Below are positions 38,061 through 47,217 of a DNA stretch of 64,000 bases, in pieces. The DNA comes from Woeseiaceae bacterium (GTDB lineage: Bacteria > Pseudomonadota > Gammaproteobacteria > Steroidobacterales > Woeseiaceae): positions 1-64,000 of the forward strand of contig JAJFKU010000072.1 of assembly GCA_021773035.1 (NCBI GenBank), given 5' to 3'. A model generated the notes under the pieces. It saw nothing but the letters and a program-made list of their open reading frames with translations. It was not told the origin of the DNA and made no database searches. The first letter of the stretch is position 1; each line of letters opens with the position of its first letter. Made by a program: the position numbers and the translations under genes.

Positions 38061-38284
38061 GGACACAGTGTAGAGCTATGGTATGGTAACTCCAAGACGG
38101 CACGCGGTCCGATTCACTATCACCGCAACATAAAGACCGTCAGCAATCGCTACTTTACTCGTCTTCGACACTGAAATGATGTCCGCAGCCATTGGTTGCG
38201 GAATCGTTCGTTTGTGATCGACACCACTGTTTGCAGTCGTCACTTGCGTAAAAATTCGCTGCACATCAATTGGGACTAGTAAGT

Positions 38285-40021
38285 ATGAACAGATTCTCTA
38301 TGAATACATTTCTTGGACGCGTTGTTGCCGTTGTTTCGTTGTTTTCGGTTTCGACCTTGTACGCGGCCTCCGGTAATTCCTCAGACGTGCTGAAGTACAT
38401 CCCGGCCGATACGCCTTATGCCTTCGCTTCAACCGAAGCAATGCCTGACAAGCTGGCGGACAAACTCGAGCCAAAGATGGACGAGATACTGAAGGCGTAT
38501 CAGCGTGTGTTGCGTCACGTTATGGCGGAACAACTCGTCAAAATGTCGTCGGAGGAAGGTGGGGCGGAAGATGCGGAACAGTTCCGCGCCGCTACCGAAG
38601 AATTGCTCAATCTGATGAGCCTCGAGGGGGTTCGTGGTGCCGGTATCGATAGCGATTCGGCTTTTGCCCTGTATGGCAACGGCCTGCTCCCGGTAATGCG
38701 TATCGAACTGACGGATCCGGACTTGTTTGACGCCGCGCTCGAGAGAGTTGAAGAGAAAGCCGGAGAGGCTCTGCCGATCGGCGAGACCGACGGTGAGGCC
38801 TACAAGTACATCAGCGCCGGCGCGCTCAACCTGATCATCGCTACGGTGGACGAGCAGCTCGTGGTTACGGCTGTGCCGGCCTCCTACGACGAGTCGCAGG
38901 TAGCGTTGGCGATTGGCGTGAAGCAACCGCGGAGAAGCCTCAAGAAGAGCAAATCACTTCGGAGCATCCAGAAAGAGTATGGGTATTCAGCCTATTTCAC
39001 CGGCTTCGTCGATCATAAGCGGATCGCCGAGACGTTTACCGGCGGCGCATCCGATATGGACAGGCAGCTGTTTGCCGCCATCGAGTTTCAGCCGCCTGAG
39101 TTGACCGATACCTGTACTGCTGAGGTCATGCAGATGGCCGATGTCGCACCGCGAATGGTGTTCGGCTACACGACTGTTTCTGCCGATGTCATCGAGAGCT
39201 CGATGATTGTGGAGGTGCGAGAGGACATCGCCGCAGGGTTGGCATCGATTCCCGCCGTCGTACCCGGGCTTGGAACGGACCCGGGCGGTTTCATGTCGAT
39301 CGGCTTTGGGCTTGATCCGCTGGCGCTCAGAAAATTCTATGAAGTACAGCTCGACGCCATGGAGGCCGATCCGTATGAGTGCGAGCTGTTTGCAGACTTG
39401 CAGGCGGGCGTCGCTTCCGGACGTGAAGCCCTGAATCAGCCGATTCCCCCGGTCGTTTACAGCTTTCGTGGTTTCGTCGCGAACATTGTCAATATCGATG
39501 GCGTGGACTTCGATAAAGGAACCTTGCCCGAGTCGCTTGACGCAAGCCTGCTGGTTGCCGTCGAAAACGCGGAGTCTCTGATAGCGATGGTGGCAATGAT
39601 GGACCCGCAGATTGCGGCGCTCAATCTTCTTCCGGATGGCAAGCCGGTCAAACTGGAGCTGGCGCAGCTGGCGGGAATCGCCGACGAAGCATTTGCGGCG
39701 TTGTCGAATAACGCGCTGGCTGTTTCACTGGGCGAGGGTGCGGAGTCTAACTCGGCCGACATGCTGGTCGCTGACGGCGTAGAGCCGGCACCGTTCATGA
39801 GCATGAATATGGATGCGGCGCGCTACTACGCGATGATCGGCGAGTCGATGGCGAGCGAGAGTATGGAGACAGACGGCGGCGAGCCGATGCCGAAAGCCGT
39901 CAGTAAAGCGCTCAGTGACTTGATGGTAGTATCCGGAAGCATGTACGAACGGATGTCCGTCGACGTTCGATTTACGGGTCGTGGTGTCGAAATAGACGGT
40001 CGCATGTTATTGAGTGAGTGA
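38285..40021 (+). CDS. Secreted periplasmic protein of unknown function
   Basis: 578 aa from the ATG at 38285. Signal peptide about 1-27 (hydrophobic FLGRVVAVVSLFSVSTLYA, then A|SGNSSD). The mature protein is acidic with repeated alpha/beta segments: DVLKYIPADTPYAFA, LNLIIATVDEQLVV, RMVFGYTTVSADVIESSM, DPGGFMSIGFGLDPLALRKF, and SGSMYERMSVDVRFTGRGVEI at the end. The opening resembles DUF3352-like secreted proteins, but I cannot confirm that. One nucleotide separates it from the next gene, so they are co-transcribed. Confidence 0.75.
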   Translation: MNRFSMNTFLGRVVAVVSLFSVSTLYAASGNSSDVLKYIPADTPYAFASTEAMPDKLADKLEPKMDEILKAYQRVLRHVMAEQLVKMSSEEGGAEDAEQFRAATEELLNLMSLEGVRGAGIDSDSAFALYGNGLLPVMRIELTDPDLFDAALERVEEKAGEALPIGETDGEAYKYISAGALNLIIATVDEQLVVTAVPASYDESQVALAIGVKQPRRSLKKSKSLRSIQKEYGYSAYFTGFVDHKRIAETFTGGASDMDRQLFAAIEFQPPELTDTCTAEVMQMADVAPRMVFGYTTVSADVIESSMIVEVREDIAAGLASIPAVVPGLGTDPGGFMSIGFGLDPLALRKFYEVQLDAMEADPYECELFADLQAGVASGREALNQPIPPVVYSFRGFVANIVNIDGVDFDKGTLPESLDASLLVAVENAESLIAMVAMMDPQIAALNLLPDGKPVKLELAQLAGIADEAFAALSNNALAVSLGEGAESNSADMLVADGVEPAPFMSMNMDAARYYAMIGESMASESMETDGGEPMPKAVSKALSDLMVVSGSMYERMSVDVRFTGRGVEIDGRMLLSE

Positions 40022-40022
40022 T

Positions 40023-40547
40023 ATGAAACGTCTTTTTTTTGTTGGGATGGCAGCGGCACTGCTCAGCGGCGCCGCTTTTTCTGCGGATTCGGAAGCAGAG
40101 CTTAAAGTTGATCTGCGCGACGTCGTTGCGTCTGGTGTTGTAGAGCCGGTGGACGGAATGTCGACAGCTGGCCAGCCGGACAGGGCTGCGCTGAAAGTAT
40201 TTGCGGACAGTGGCTACACAACGGTCATCGATCTCAGGGCGGCCGCAGAGAATCGCGGCCTCAATGAGGGTGCAGTTGTAGAAGAGCTTGGCATGAGCTA
40301 TGTCACGCTGCCGATCACCGGTGCCGGCGCCATAAACTTCGAGAATGCGGCGAAGCTGGATGCGCTGATCGATGCTTCTTCGGGTCCGGTCCTGGTGCAT
40401 TGCGGCAGCAGTAATCGGGTCGGGGCTTTGCTTGCGCTGGGCAAGAGTCTCGAAGGCGCCGAGGACAATGCGGCACTGGCTTTCGGGAAGGAAGCCGGAA
40501 TGACGTCGCTTGAAGGCCGGGTGGAGGAAGTACTTGGCGGTGAGTAA
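40023..40547 (+). CDS. Periplasmic DUF442/tyrosine-phosphatase-like protein
   Basis: 174 aa. Signal peptide 1-20 (MKRLFFVGMAAALLSGAAFS|A). The domain has ALKVFADSGYTTVIDLR and the P-loop VLVHCGSSNRVGAL, a C-x5-R phosphatase loop as in DUF442 and dual-specificity phosphatases. DUF442 proteins are linked to beta-lactamase-like hydrolases (BLH), and no such partner lies adjacent. Substrate unknown. Its start follows the previous stop by 1 bp. Confidence 0.82.
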   Translation: MKRLFFVGMAAALLSGAAFSADSEAELKVDLRDVVASGVVEPVDGMSTAGQPDRAALKVFADSGYTTVIDLRAAAENRGLNEGAVVEELGMSYVTLPITGAGAINFENAAKLDALIDASSGPVLVHCGSSNRVGALLALGKSLEGAEDNAALAFGKEAGMTSLEGRVEEVLGGE

Positions 40548-40564
40548 GAGCGGCGTTTAGAACG

Positions 40565-40590
40565 AAAAAGACCACCTTGCGGTGGTCTTT
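40565..40590. terminator. Rho-independent terminator (mainly for ssrA)
   Basis: The inverted repeat AAAGACCACC / GGTGGTCTTT (40567-40576 and 40581-40590) has a 4-nt TTGC loop. On the minus strand it is followed by TTTTT (complement of 40565-40569), so it ends the tmRNA transcript. On the plus strand it may also stop the 38285-40547 transcript; there only three T follow. Confidence 0.8.
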
Positions 40591-40596
40591 GTGAAT

Positions 40597-40959
40597 TGGT
40601 GGAGGTGGTGGGAATCGAACCCACGTCCGCAAGCCCTACGCTACGAGCTCTACATGCTTATTCCGTCTTTAATCTCACTGCAGGCTACCCGACGGGCAGG
40701 GAAAACTCACAGCCAGTTCAGTAAGGATTTAACGGATTGAGCCCTGAACATGCCCGCACCGCGGTCCTGTGTAGGTGACTCCTGGGATCCGGACGCACAG
40801 GCACGTACCGGGCAGAAGACTCTAAAACTGGTTTTTAAGCAGCTAGAGCGTAGTTGTCTTCGTTGGCAACTATAAGTTTTACAGGTGGATTAACGAGGTT
40901 ATCTGTCCCTCGGCATGCACTCGGAGTTTCGCGACCCACGTCGAAGCCATGTCACCCCC
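40597..40959 (-). ncRNA. ssrA: tmRNA (transfer-messenger RNA)
   Basis: 363 nt. The tRNA-like ends pair (5' GGGGGTG at 40959-40953 with 3' CACCTCC next to ACCA at 40597-40600). The T-arm reads GTGGGTTCGATTCCCAC. The tag reading frame lies at 40867-40835 and encodes ANEDNYALAA with a TAA stop; the resume codon is GCC. It tags proteins from stalled ribosomes for degradation, working with SmpB. smpB lies just upstream on the same strand. A pre-tmRNA 5' leader is implied by the promoter position. Confidence 0.96.
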
Positions 40960-40970
40960 CGTGTCGTACT

Positions 40971-40998
40971 AGTGTAGGGGCAGTGCGCCCGATTACAA
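40971..40998 (-). promoter_or_regulatory. Sigma-70-like promoter of ssrA
   Basis: On the minus strand TTGTAA (40998-40993), a 16-bp spacer and TACACT (40976-40971) precede the tmRNA 5' end by 11 nt. It gives ssrA its own promoter separate from smpB. Confidence 0.45.
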
Positions 40999-41046
40999 GC
41001 TAATTCGTCCGTCTTATAGCTGTTTCCCCGGGCATAAAGCGACAGT

Positions 41047-41520
41047 CTATTTCTTCAGGATACGGGCTCTTTGCCGTTGCCAGTCCTGGTCTTTCTTGTC
41101 GGCACGCTTGTCGTGCTGTTTTTTACCCTTGCCAAGGCCGATGTCCAGTTTCGCTCTGCCTTTGTGCCAGTGAAGATTCAGCGGTACGAGCGCATAACCC
41201 TTACGCTCAACGGCACCCGTCAGACGATCGAGTTCGTAGCGATTCAGCAGCAGTTTACGCGATCTTGTCGGGTCGGCCTTGACGTGAGTGGAGGTGGTGT
41301 TCAGCGGCGATAAATGCGCGCCCACAAGCCACGCTTCACCCTGTTTCAGGTTCACATAAGCCTCTGTAATCTGCGCGCGCCCCTCGCGCATACTCTTGAC
41401 CTCCCAGCCCTCGAGAGCGAGGCCAGCTTCGAATTTGTCCTCGATGAAGTAGTCGTGACGCGCCCGGCGATTGACGGCGATTACGTTATTGGAGGGCTTT
41501 TTTGCTTTCTTCTTGCTCAT
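41047..41520 (-). CDS. smpB: SsrA-binding protein SmpB
   Basis: 157 aa. Core motifs [38 protein letters not shown] and [13 protein letters not shown], with the basic tail ([19 protein letters not shown]). It binds the tRNA-like domain of tmRNA and enters the ribosome. Same strand as ssrA, 87 bp upstream of it. A TATAAT box (41568-41563, minus) lies 43 bp before the start codon. Confidence 0.96.
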   Translation of the reverse strand: MSKKKAKKPSNNVIAVNRRARHDYFIEDKFEAGLALEGWEVKSMREGRAQITEAYVNLKQGEAWLVGAHLSPLNTTSTHVKADPTRSRKLLLNRYELDRLTGAVERKGYALVPLNLHWHKGRAKLDIGLGKGKKQHDKRADKKDQDWQRQRARILKK

Positions 41521-41642
41521 AATTCGTTCGGCGTGGCGTTGCCCCGGGTGGATCAGAGGCGGATTATAGAGCCTAAGCGTTGTCAGGCACTCGGTTTTGT
41601 ATAAGAATCCCGGCAGTCACAGCCGATATGAGAAGAATAACA

Positions 41643-43013
41643 ATGCTAAGCAATCAAGCCGGCGACGGGAAGAGAACCTCATTACACGGGCACTGGTCGT
41701 CGCGGATGGCCTTTATTCTGGCCGTCACAGGGTCGGCGGTTGGGCTGGGTAACATCTGGAAATTTCCGTATGTCGTTGGCGAAAACGGCGGTGGAGCATT
41801 TGTATTGGTGTACCTGGTCTGCGTGTTTGCCATCGGCATGCCGGTCATGATGTCGGAAATCCTGATAGGCCGGCGCGGCCGTCGCAACCCGGTCGCGACC
41901 ATGGAGTTGCTCGGCAGGGAGGAGGGCAGCTCTGCAAACTGGCGATGGCTCGGAATGCTCGGCGTCGCTGCGGGTATTCTCATACTTTCTTATTACAGCG
42001 TGATAGCGGGCTGGACGCTGGCTTACGTCGTCAAGAGTGCGACCGGTACCTTTGTTGGTGCGACGGCTGCCCAGGTGGTTGCCGATCACGAAGCCTTCAA
42101 ACTGAATACAGGGATGACGTCACTGGTTCATACGCTGTTCATGGGTCTGACGATTTTCGTCGTTGCGCGCGGTGTGGAACGCGGCCTTGAGCAGGCGGTT
42201 CGTTTTATGGTGCCGGCATTACTGTTAATGATGATTGTGTTGCTCGGATACTCGATCAATTCCGGTTACTTTGCGACCGGCGTGGAGTTCATGTTTACGC
42301 CCGATTTCAGCAAGCTGGGCTGGAACAGTGTTCTTGCCGCGATGGGGCAGGCGTTCTTCACATTGTCGCTCGGCATGGGCGCGATTATGGCCTACGGAGC
42401 TTACCTGCCCGAGGAAACGTCAATTACAGGCGCCTCGACAACAGTCGTGATCGCGGACACTTCGATCGCAATCCTGGCCGGGCTTGTTATTTTTCCGCTG
42501 GTATTTGGCAACGGTCTGCAGGTCGATGCCGGTCCCGGTCTTGTGTTCCAGACTTTGCCGCTTGCGCTGGGGCAGATGCCGGGCGGAGCGTTTTTCTCGA
42601 CAATATTCTTCGTTTTACTGGCTTTCGCGGCATGGACCTCGGCACTCGGTCTGATGGAGCCGGCCGTTGCCTGGCTGGTTGAGCACCACAACCGGACTCG
42701 TGGGCAGGCGGCGATCATTGTCGGCTGCCTGATCTGGCTGGTTGGGTTCGGTACCGTGTTCTCATTCAATATCCTGTCCGACGTAGAATTTCTCGCCGGC
42801 ACGATCTACAACAATGTCGATTACCTGACGAGCAATATCATGCTGCCGCTAGGCGGTCTGTTGATTGCTGTTTTCGCGGGCTGGGTGATGTGCAGAAACT
42901 CGACGGCCGATGAACTCGGCGGTGCGGGTAATTCCTACAAAGCCTGGCGTTTGCTGGCAAGATTCGTTGCGCCGATCGGAATTCTGTTTGTGCTGATCAA
43001 CGCTGTCACCTGA
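41643..43013 (+). CDS. Sodium-dependent NSS-family transporter
   Basis: 456 aa from the ATG at 41643; in-frame starts at 41580 and 41628 are possible. TM1 motif GSAVGLGNIWKFPYVVGENG with the unwound Na+ binding region, and a LeuT-like arrangement of about 11 helices. FSLGMGA-like LSLGMGAIMAYGAYLP is in TM6. Predicted to import an amino acid or related solute with Na+. Substrate not assigned. It is divergent from smpB. Confidence 0.9.
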   Translation: MLSNQAGDGKRTSLHGHWSSRMAFILAVTGSAVGLGNIWKFPYVVGENGGGAFVLVYLVCVFAIGMPVMMSEILIGRRGRRNPVATMELLGREEGSSANWRWLGMLGVAAGILILSYYSVIAGWTLAYVVKSATGTFVGATAAQVVADHEAFKLNTGMTSLVHTLFMGLTIFVVARGVERGLEQAVRFMVPALLLMMIVLLGYSINSGYFATGVEFMFTPDFSKLGWNSVLAAMGQAFFTLSLGMGAIMAYGAYLPEETSITGASTTVVIADTSIAILAGLVIFPLVFGNGLQVDAGPGLVFQTLPLALGQMPGGAFFSTIFFVLLAFAAWTSALGLMEPAVAWLVEHHNRTRGQAAIIVGCLIWLVGFGTVFSFNILSDVEFLAGTIYNNVDYLTSNIMLPLGGLLIAVFAGWVMCRNSTADELGGAGNSYKAWRLLARFVAPIGILFVLINAVT

Positions 43014-43023
43014 CCGGAGTCTC

Positions 43024-43455
43024 GTGCGAAACGTCAGTCGCAGTGCCCTGGTGCCTTACTCCGCGGCACAGATGTATGCGCTGGTGGCTGACGTTCGCGC
43101 ATATCCGGAGTTTTTGCCGCGCTGCACGGGTGCAACGCTGCACCATCAGGACGAGCAGCTTATCGAAGCATCACTGGAGTTCCAGCTCAGCTCGCTAAAA
43201 AAGACGTTTCGTACACGAAACCGGGTTAACCCGGGTTTGTCGATGGACATCAGGATGGTCGATGGTCCTTTTCGGCATCTGTCGGGTGGCTGGACTTTTG
43301 AACAACTCGGTGCGGATGGCAGCAAGGTGTCTTTGAGCCTTGAATTCGAATTCGCCAACGCTATTACGGATTCCTTGTTTGGGCGTTATATCGAAGACAC
43401 CTGTAACACGCTGATCGATTCGTTTATTCGCCGCGCTGACGACATATACGGCTGA
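43024..43455 (+). CDS. ratA: RatA-like SRPBCC/COQ10 protein
   Basis: 143 aa starting at GTG 43024. START/COQ10 fold: SALVPYSAAQMYALVADVRAYPEFLPRC near the N-terminus and LSGGWTFEQLG with VSLSLEFEFAN. E. coli RatA has been described as a 50S-binding toxin; other members act in ubiquinone biology, so the role here is open. It is followed by rnfH, the usual partner, after 9 bp. Confidence 0.9.
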   Translation: MRNVSRSALVPYSAAQMYALVADVRAYPEFLPRCTGATLHHQDEQLIEASLEFQLSSLKKTFRTRNRVNPGLSMDIRMVDGPFRHLSGGWTFEQLGADGSKVSLSLEFEFANAITDSLFGRYIEDTCNTLIDSFIRRADDIYG

Positions 43456-43464
43456 AGATTGTCG

Positions 43465-43770
43465 ATGAACGAAATAAGTGTTGAGCTTGTGTTTGCGTTG
43501 CCGGAGAAGCAGTTGTTGTTATCGACCAGCGTACCGGCAGGTACCGTTGTCCACGAGCTTCTTCAGGTGGAAGAGTTGCGGCAGTCGTTTCCCGACTATT
43601 CCGTTACTGGCCTGGCGGTGGGTATCTGGGGCTGCGAAGTCGCTGGCGATCGCGTCCTGAAAGACGGCGACCGCGTCGAGATTTACCGGCCGCTCGAACT
43701 CGATCCGAGAGAGGCACGGCGACAGCTCGCGCTGGTCGGAAAGACCATGAGTGGTGCCGAAACGGACTAG
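43465..43770 (+). CDS. rnfH: RnfH/RatB family ubiquitin-like protein
   Basis: 101 aa, ubiquitin-like fold: ISVELVFALPEKQLLLS, VPAGTVVHELLQ, GIWGCEVAGDRVLKDGDRVEIYRPLELDP-type signature. The start is the ATG at 43465. RatA-RnfH pairs are conserved next to smpB and bamE. Function unproven. It overlaps the end of bamE by 4 bp. Confidence 0.9.
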   Translation: MNEISVELVFALPEKQLLLSTSVPAGTVVHELLQVEELRQSFPDYSVTGLAVGIWGCEVAGDRVLKDGDRVEIYRPLELDPREARRQLALVGKTMSGAETD

Positions 43771-44099
43771 AGGTCCGGCGACAGCTCCTGATCTTTGCGG
43801 ATTTCGCTGACCTTGTCGTCTTCGAAGTAGACCGAAACCCAGCGTTTTCTGACCGCGTCGTTGCGACCAATGGTCAGGTAGTAAACGTAGTCCCAACGCT
43901 CGCGCGTAAACGGATCGTCGATCATCGGCGTTCCCAGCAGGAACCGAACCTGCGTCCTTGTCATGCCGACTTCGGCTTGATTCAGGTCTTCCTGTTTGAT
44001 CAGGTTTCCCTGCGAAATAGCCGCCCGATAAACACAGCCGCTGGTCGCGGCGAGGCAGAAGAAAGCGAGAAACAATAGGAGGCTTTTACGCATAGTCAT
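43767..44099 (-). CDS. bamE: Outer-membrane assembly lipoprotein BamE
   Basis: 110 aa. Lipobox ATSGC with Cys22, then GNLIKQEDLNQAEVGMTRTQVRFLLGTPMI and FTRERWDYVYYL, the BamE/SmpA signature. It is a small subunit of the BAM complex that folds beta-barrel proteins. It is divergent from fur, an arrangement common in Gammaproteobacteria. Confidence 0.95.
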   Translation of the reverse strand: MTMRKSLLLFLAFFCLAATSGCVYRAAISQGNLIKQEDLNQAEVGMTRTQVRFLLGTPMIDDPFTRERWDYVYYLTIGRNDAVRKRWVSVYFEDDKVSEIRKDQELSPDL

Positions 44100-44179
44100 A
44101 TCGGTCTGAACGTTTCAGGCTGAAAATGTTCAGCCACATTGTCATAATAGGCGCGCATCATACCTGTGAGAGCTCATTC

Positions 44180-44599
44180 ATGCAGCAAAGAAAAGAACTT
44201 CGCCAGGCCGGCCTCAAGATCACCCTGCCACGGCTCAAGATACTGGAGATTCTCGAGGACTCCAAATTGCGCCATATGAGCGCTGAGGACATCTACAAGC
44301 AGCTACTGCAGGAGGGCGAGGATATCGGGCTGGCGACGGTTTACCGCGTTCTGACGCAGTTTGAAACGGCGGGCTTGGTGACGCGCCACAATTTCGAGGG
44401 CGGCCACTCAATTTTCGAGCTCGACGATGGGGAGCACCACGATCATATGGTCGTGGTCGATTCCGGTGAAGTCGTCGAATTCGTCAGCGAGGAGATCGAG
44501 AGAATTCAGCACGAAATCGCGGACAAACATGGTTTTGAGCTGATCGATCACAGCCTGGTGTTATACGTAAAGGCTAAAAAGGACGGCGCGGGCAGTTAG
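44180..44599 (+). CDS. fur: Ferric uptake regulator Fur
   Basis: 139 aa from the ATG at 44180. Winged-helix domain (LKITLPRLKILEILE; MSAEDIYKQLL; GLATVYRVLTQFETAGLVTRHNF). The dimer/metal part has EHHDHMVVVDSGEVVEF. The CxxC structural zinc motif of enteric Fur is replaced (VVDS), and there is no cysteine at all in the protein; Pseudomonas Fur is similar but keeps one Cys. It is divergent from bamE. Confidence 0.96.
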   Translation: MQQRKELRQAGLKITLPRLKILEILEDSKLRHMSAEDIYKQLLQEGEDIGLATVYRVLTQFETAGLVTRHNFEGGHSIFELDDGEHHDHMVVVDSGEVVEFVSEEIERIQHEIADKHGFELIDHSLVLYVKAKKDGAGS

Positions 44600-44619
44600 G
44601 GGCCCGTTCAGGGCCTGGT

Positions 44620-46302
44620 TCAGGCGCGCCGCTGTCGCCCACCGGCGAGCATCTCGGCGGCATGGTCGAGCGTTTTCTTTGTGATTTCCACGCCCCCCAG
44701 CATCCTGGCCAGTTCCTCGACGCGTTCTTCCTTGCCGAGCATCTGCAGGCCTGTCCGCGTTGATTTACCGTCGCTGACCTTGCTGACACGAAAATGCCGG
44801 TCCGCAAGACTTGCCACCTGCGGAAGGTGAGTGACGCACAGTACCTGGCGGGTATCGCCAAGCTGCTGCAGCCGCCGGCCAACCATTTCGGCCACCCCGC
44901 CGCCGACTCCACTGTCGACTTCGTCGAAGACCATTGTCGGTATCGAGCTGCCGTCGCTTGCGATGACCTGGATGGACAGACTCATTCTCGACAGTTCGCC
45001 GCCGGACGCGATTTTCGCCAGCGGTTGCGGTTTCTGTCCCGGGTTCGCGCTGATCATGAAATCGACGTCGTCGATACCCCAGGGTCGTGCGGAATCGTCG
45101 CCAAGGCGTGACAGGGCAACGTCGAATTTTCCGTCGGGCATGCCAAGGCCGGACATCGCATCCGTCACGGCTGCAGAAAAGGCCCTGGCCGCTTTACTAC
45201 GTTCGGCCGACAGGGCTTTCGCCGCAGACATGAACTCTTCGCGCAGCTTGCCGACCTGGATTTCGAGTTCTCTGCCGCGTTCTTCGGCATTGTTGAGTTC
45301 GTCGAACTCGTCCTGCAACCGGCTCTGCAAACCGGCCAGCTCGTCGTTGGTTACGCGGTGTTTGCGGGCAACTGCCTGTATCGCGTCGAGTCTTTCCTCG
45401 ACCCAGTCCCGGCGCCGGGGATCCATATCGAGGCCCTCGCCGTAGCGTCGCAGGGTTTCCGTTGTTTCCGATACCTGAATGCTGGCGGTGTCGAGTAACT
45501 CGAGCAGCGGCTTGAGTGCATCGTCGTAGTCGGCGATTGCCCGCAGCGAGCGACTCGCATCGGCTATAAGCTTGTTGGCATTGCTGCTCTCATTGTCGTC
45601 CAGCGCGTCCAGCGTGGCGGAAACCCCGTCAGCGAGGCGGCCGCTGTTTTGCAGTTTCTGTCGTTCGGTATTGAGTTCCTGGGTCTCCCCGTCGGTCAAA
45701 CCCAGCGATACGAGTTCCTGGAGCTGGAATGCCAGCAGGTCCAGGCGTGATGCCCGGTCCGAGTCTGCGCTCAGCAGTGATTGCAGCCGTTCGGCAACGG
45801 TCATCCATTCGGTGTAGCGAGTGGCTGTTGCGGCGCGCTGCTCCAGGAGCCCGCCGAAGTGATCCAGCAAATCCCGCTGCACGGGTCTGCGCCCCAGTGA
45901 CTGGTGAAAATGCTGGCCATGGATGTCGAGCAGTAACTCGCCGAGGCTTTTAAGCTGCGATAACGACACGGCGTTGCCGTTGACGAAAGCACGAGACCGG
46001 CCGTCCGCGTTTATGACGCGTCGCAGCAGGCAATCGCCCTCGAGGTCCAGGGCTTGTTCCTCAAGCCAGTTGGCGACGTTTGCAAGCCCGGATACATCGA
46101 ACTCTGCGGCGAATTCCGCACGTTTCGCGCCATCCCGAACCAGCTGGGCGCTGCCGCGCTCACCGAGTACCAGCCCGAGCGCATCGACAAGAATCGACTT
46201 GCCGGCGCCGGTTTCGCCGGTGAGCACCGTCATGCCATGCTCGAACTCAATATCGATTCTCTCAACGATCGCGAAATCGCGGACTTGCAGATTCATTAAC
46301 AT
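44620..46302 (-). CDS. recN: DNA repair protein RecN
   Basis: 560 aa, SMC-like. Walker A GETGAGKSILVDAL near the N-terminus. A coiled-coil hinge region spans about 150-370. The ABC signature is SGGELSRMSLSIQ and Walker B is TMVFDEVDSGVGGG. It acts in double-strand-break repair. It starts 17 bp after the stop of nadK on the same strand, so the pair is likely an operon. Confidence 0.96.
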   Translation of the reverse strand: MLMNLQVRDFAIVERIDIEFEHGMTVLTGETGAGKSILVDALGLVLGERGSAQLVRDGAKRAEFAAEFDVSGLANVANWLEEQALDLEGDCLLRRVINADGRSRAFVNGNAVSLSQLKSLGELLLDIHGQHFHQSLGRRPVQRDLLDHFGGLLEQRAATATRYTEWMTVAERLQSLLSADSDRASRLDLLAFQLQELVSLGLTDGETQELNTERQKLQNSGRLADGVSATLDALDDNESSNANKLIADASRSLRAIADYDDALKPLLELLDTASIQVSETTETLRRYGEGLDMDPRRRDWVEERLDAIQAVARKHRVTNDELAGLQSRLQDEFDELNNAEERGRELEIQVGKLREEFMSAAKALSAERSKAARAFSAAVTDAMSGLGMPDGKFDVALSRLGDDSARPWGIDDVDFMISANPGQKPQPLAKIASGGELSRMSLSIQVIASDGSSIPTMVFDEVDSGVGGGVAEMVGRRLQQLGDTRQVLCVTHLPQVASLADRHFRVSKVSDGKSTRTGLQMLGKEERVEELARMLGGVEITKKTLDHAAEMLAGGRQRRA

Positions 46303-46319
46303 GTCAGGTTCCCAGCGCT

Positions 46320-47159
46320 TCAGACTTCCCGAGTGCGGTTATCGCGGCCCCAAAACAGCTTGGAGCGCAGTATGCCGTAGAAATCATAGCCGGGCGGGTG
46401 CACGAGTGTAACCCGTTTGTTTGCAGCGGAAATTCTCAGATTGTCATCGGGCTCGATACCGCCCATGGAAAATCCATCGACCGTTATTTCGGCTTTGGTG
46501 TTATCTCGTTGCAGCAAGGTGATGTCGACCGGTTCATCGGCCGAAATCACTATGGGCCGGTCTGTCAGCGTATGCGGGCAGATCGGTACGACAACGACGG
46601 CATCCAGTTGCGGCTCGATAATAGGTCCGCCGCAACTCAGCGCATAGGCCGTGGACCCTGTCGGCGTTGCGACAATCAGGCCGTCACCCGAATGGGTGTT
46701 GACGTAGCGCCCGGATATGCGGGTTTCGAAGTCCACCATGCGCCCGGTTTCGCGCCGCTGCAGAACGACGTCATTCAGGGCGAACGCGAGTTCTTCTCCA
46801 CCGGAATGGCGCTGCAGGCGAGCCTCCAGGAGCAAACGGGAGTCTGTCGAATACTCGCCTCGTAAGACGCGGTCAACGCTGGCAATCATCTCGTCAGGTG
46901 TGACATCTGCAAGAAAGCCGAGCCGCCCGCGGTTGATACCCAGGATGGGCGTACCCGTTTCCCGCACCAGCCGGCTGGCATAAAGCATCGTGCCGTCGCC
47001 GCCTATGGCAATAACCAGATCGGCGCTGGCGGCGTCATCGACGCTGACCAGCTGTATTCCGGCTTTAGTCAAATGCGAGCTCAGGAGCTCAAGCGGCTCG
47101 ATAACCCGCAAATCGTGCCGATGGCCGACGATAGCAATATTCTGAAACGGTGTGCTCAT
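46320..47159 (-). CDS. nadK: NAD kinase
   Basis: 279 aa. GGDGTMLYASRLV is the phosphate-binding motif; ILGINRGRLGFLADV and GSTAYALSCGGPIIEP complete the active site. It makes NADP from NAD. It is divergent from hrcA and upstream of recN. Confidence 0.96.
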   Translation of the reverse strand: MSTPFQNIAIVGHRHDLRVIEPLELLSSHLTKAGIQLVSVDDAASADLVIAIGGDGTMLYASRLVRETGTPILGINRGRLGFLADVTPDEMIASVDRVLRGEYSTDSRLLLEARLQRHSGGEELAFALNDVVLQRRETGRMVDFETRISGRYVNTHSGDGLIVATPTGSTAYALSCGGPIIEPQLDAVVVVPICPHTLTDRPIVISADEPVDITLLQRDNTKAEITVDGFSMGGIEPDDNLRISAANKRVTLVHPPGYDFYGILRSKLFWGRDNRTREV

Positions 47160-47179
47160 GGGGCGATTGTGGCAAACCC

Positions 47180-47208
47180 TTGACCCACCGCCAAGGCATT
47201 GCTAGCGT
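47180..47208 (+). promoter_or_regulatory. Weak sigma-70-like promoter before hrcA
   Basis: TTGACC (47180-47185), 17-bp spacer, TAGCGT (47203-47208). The -10 box is poor. No CIRCE inverted repeat is seen here. Confidence 0.3.
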
Positions 47209-47217
47209 TTCCTTTGA

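Noticed and set aside
40597-40680. A tRNA gene near 40.6 kb
   Set aside because: The tRNA-like end belongs to tmRNA on the minus strand.
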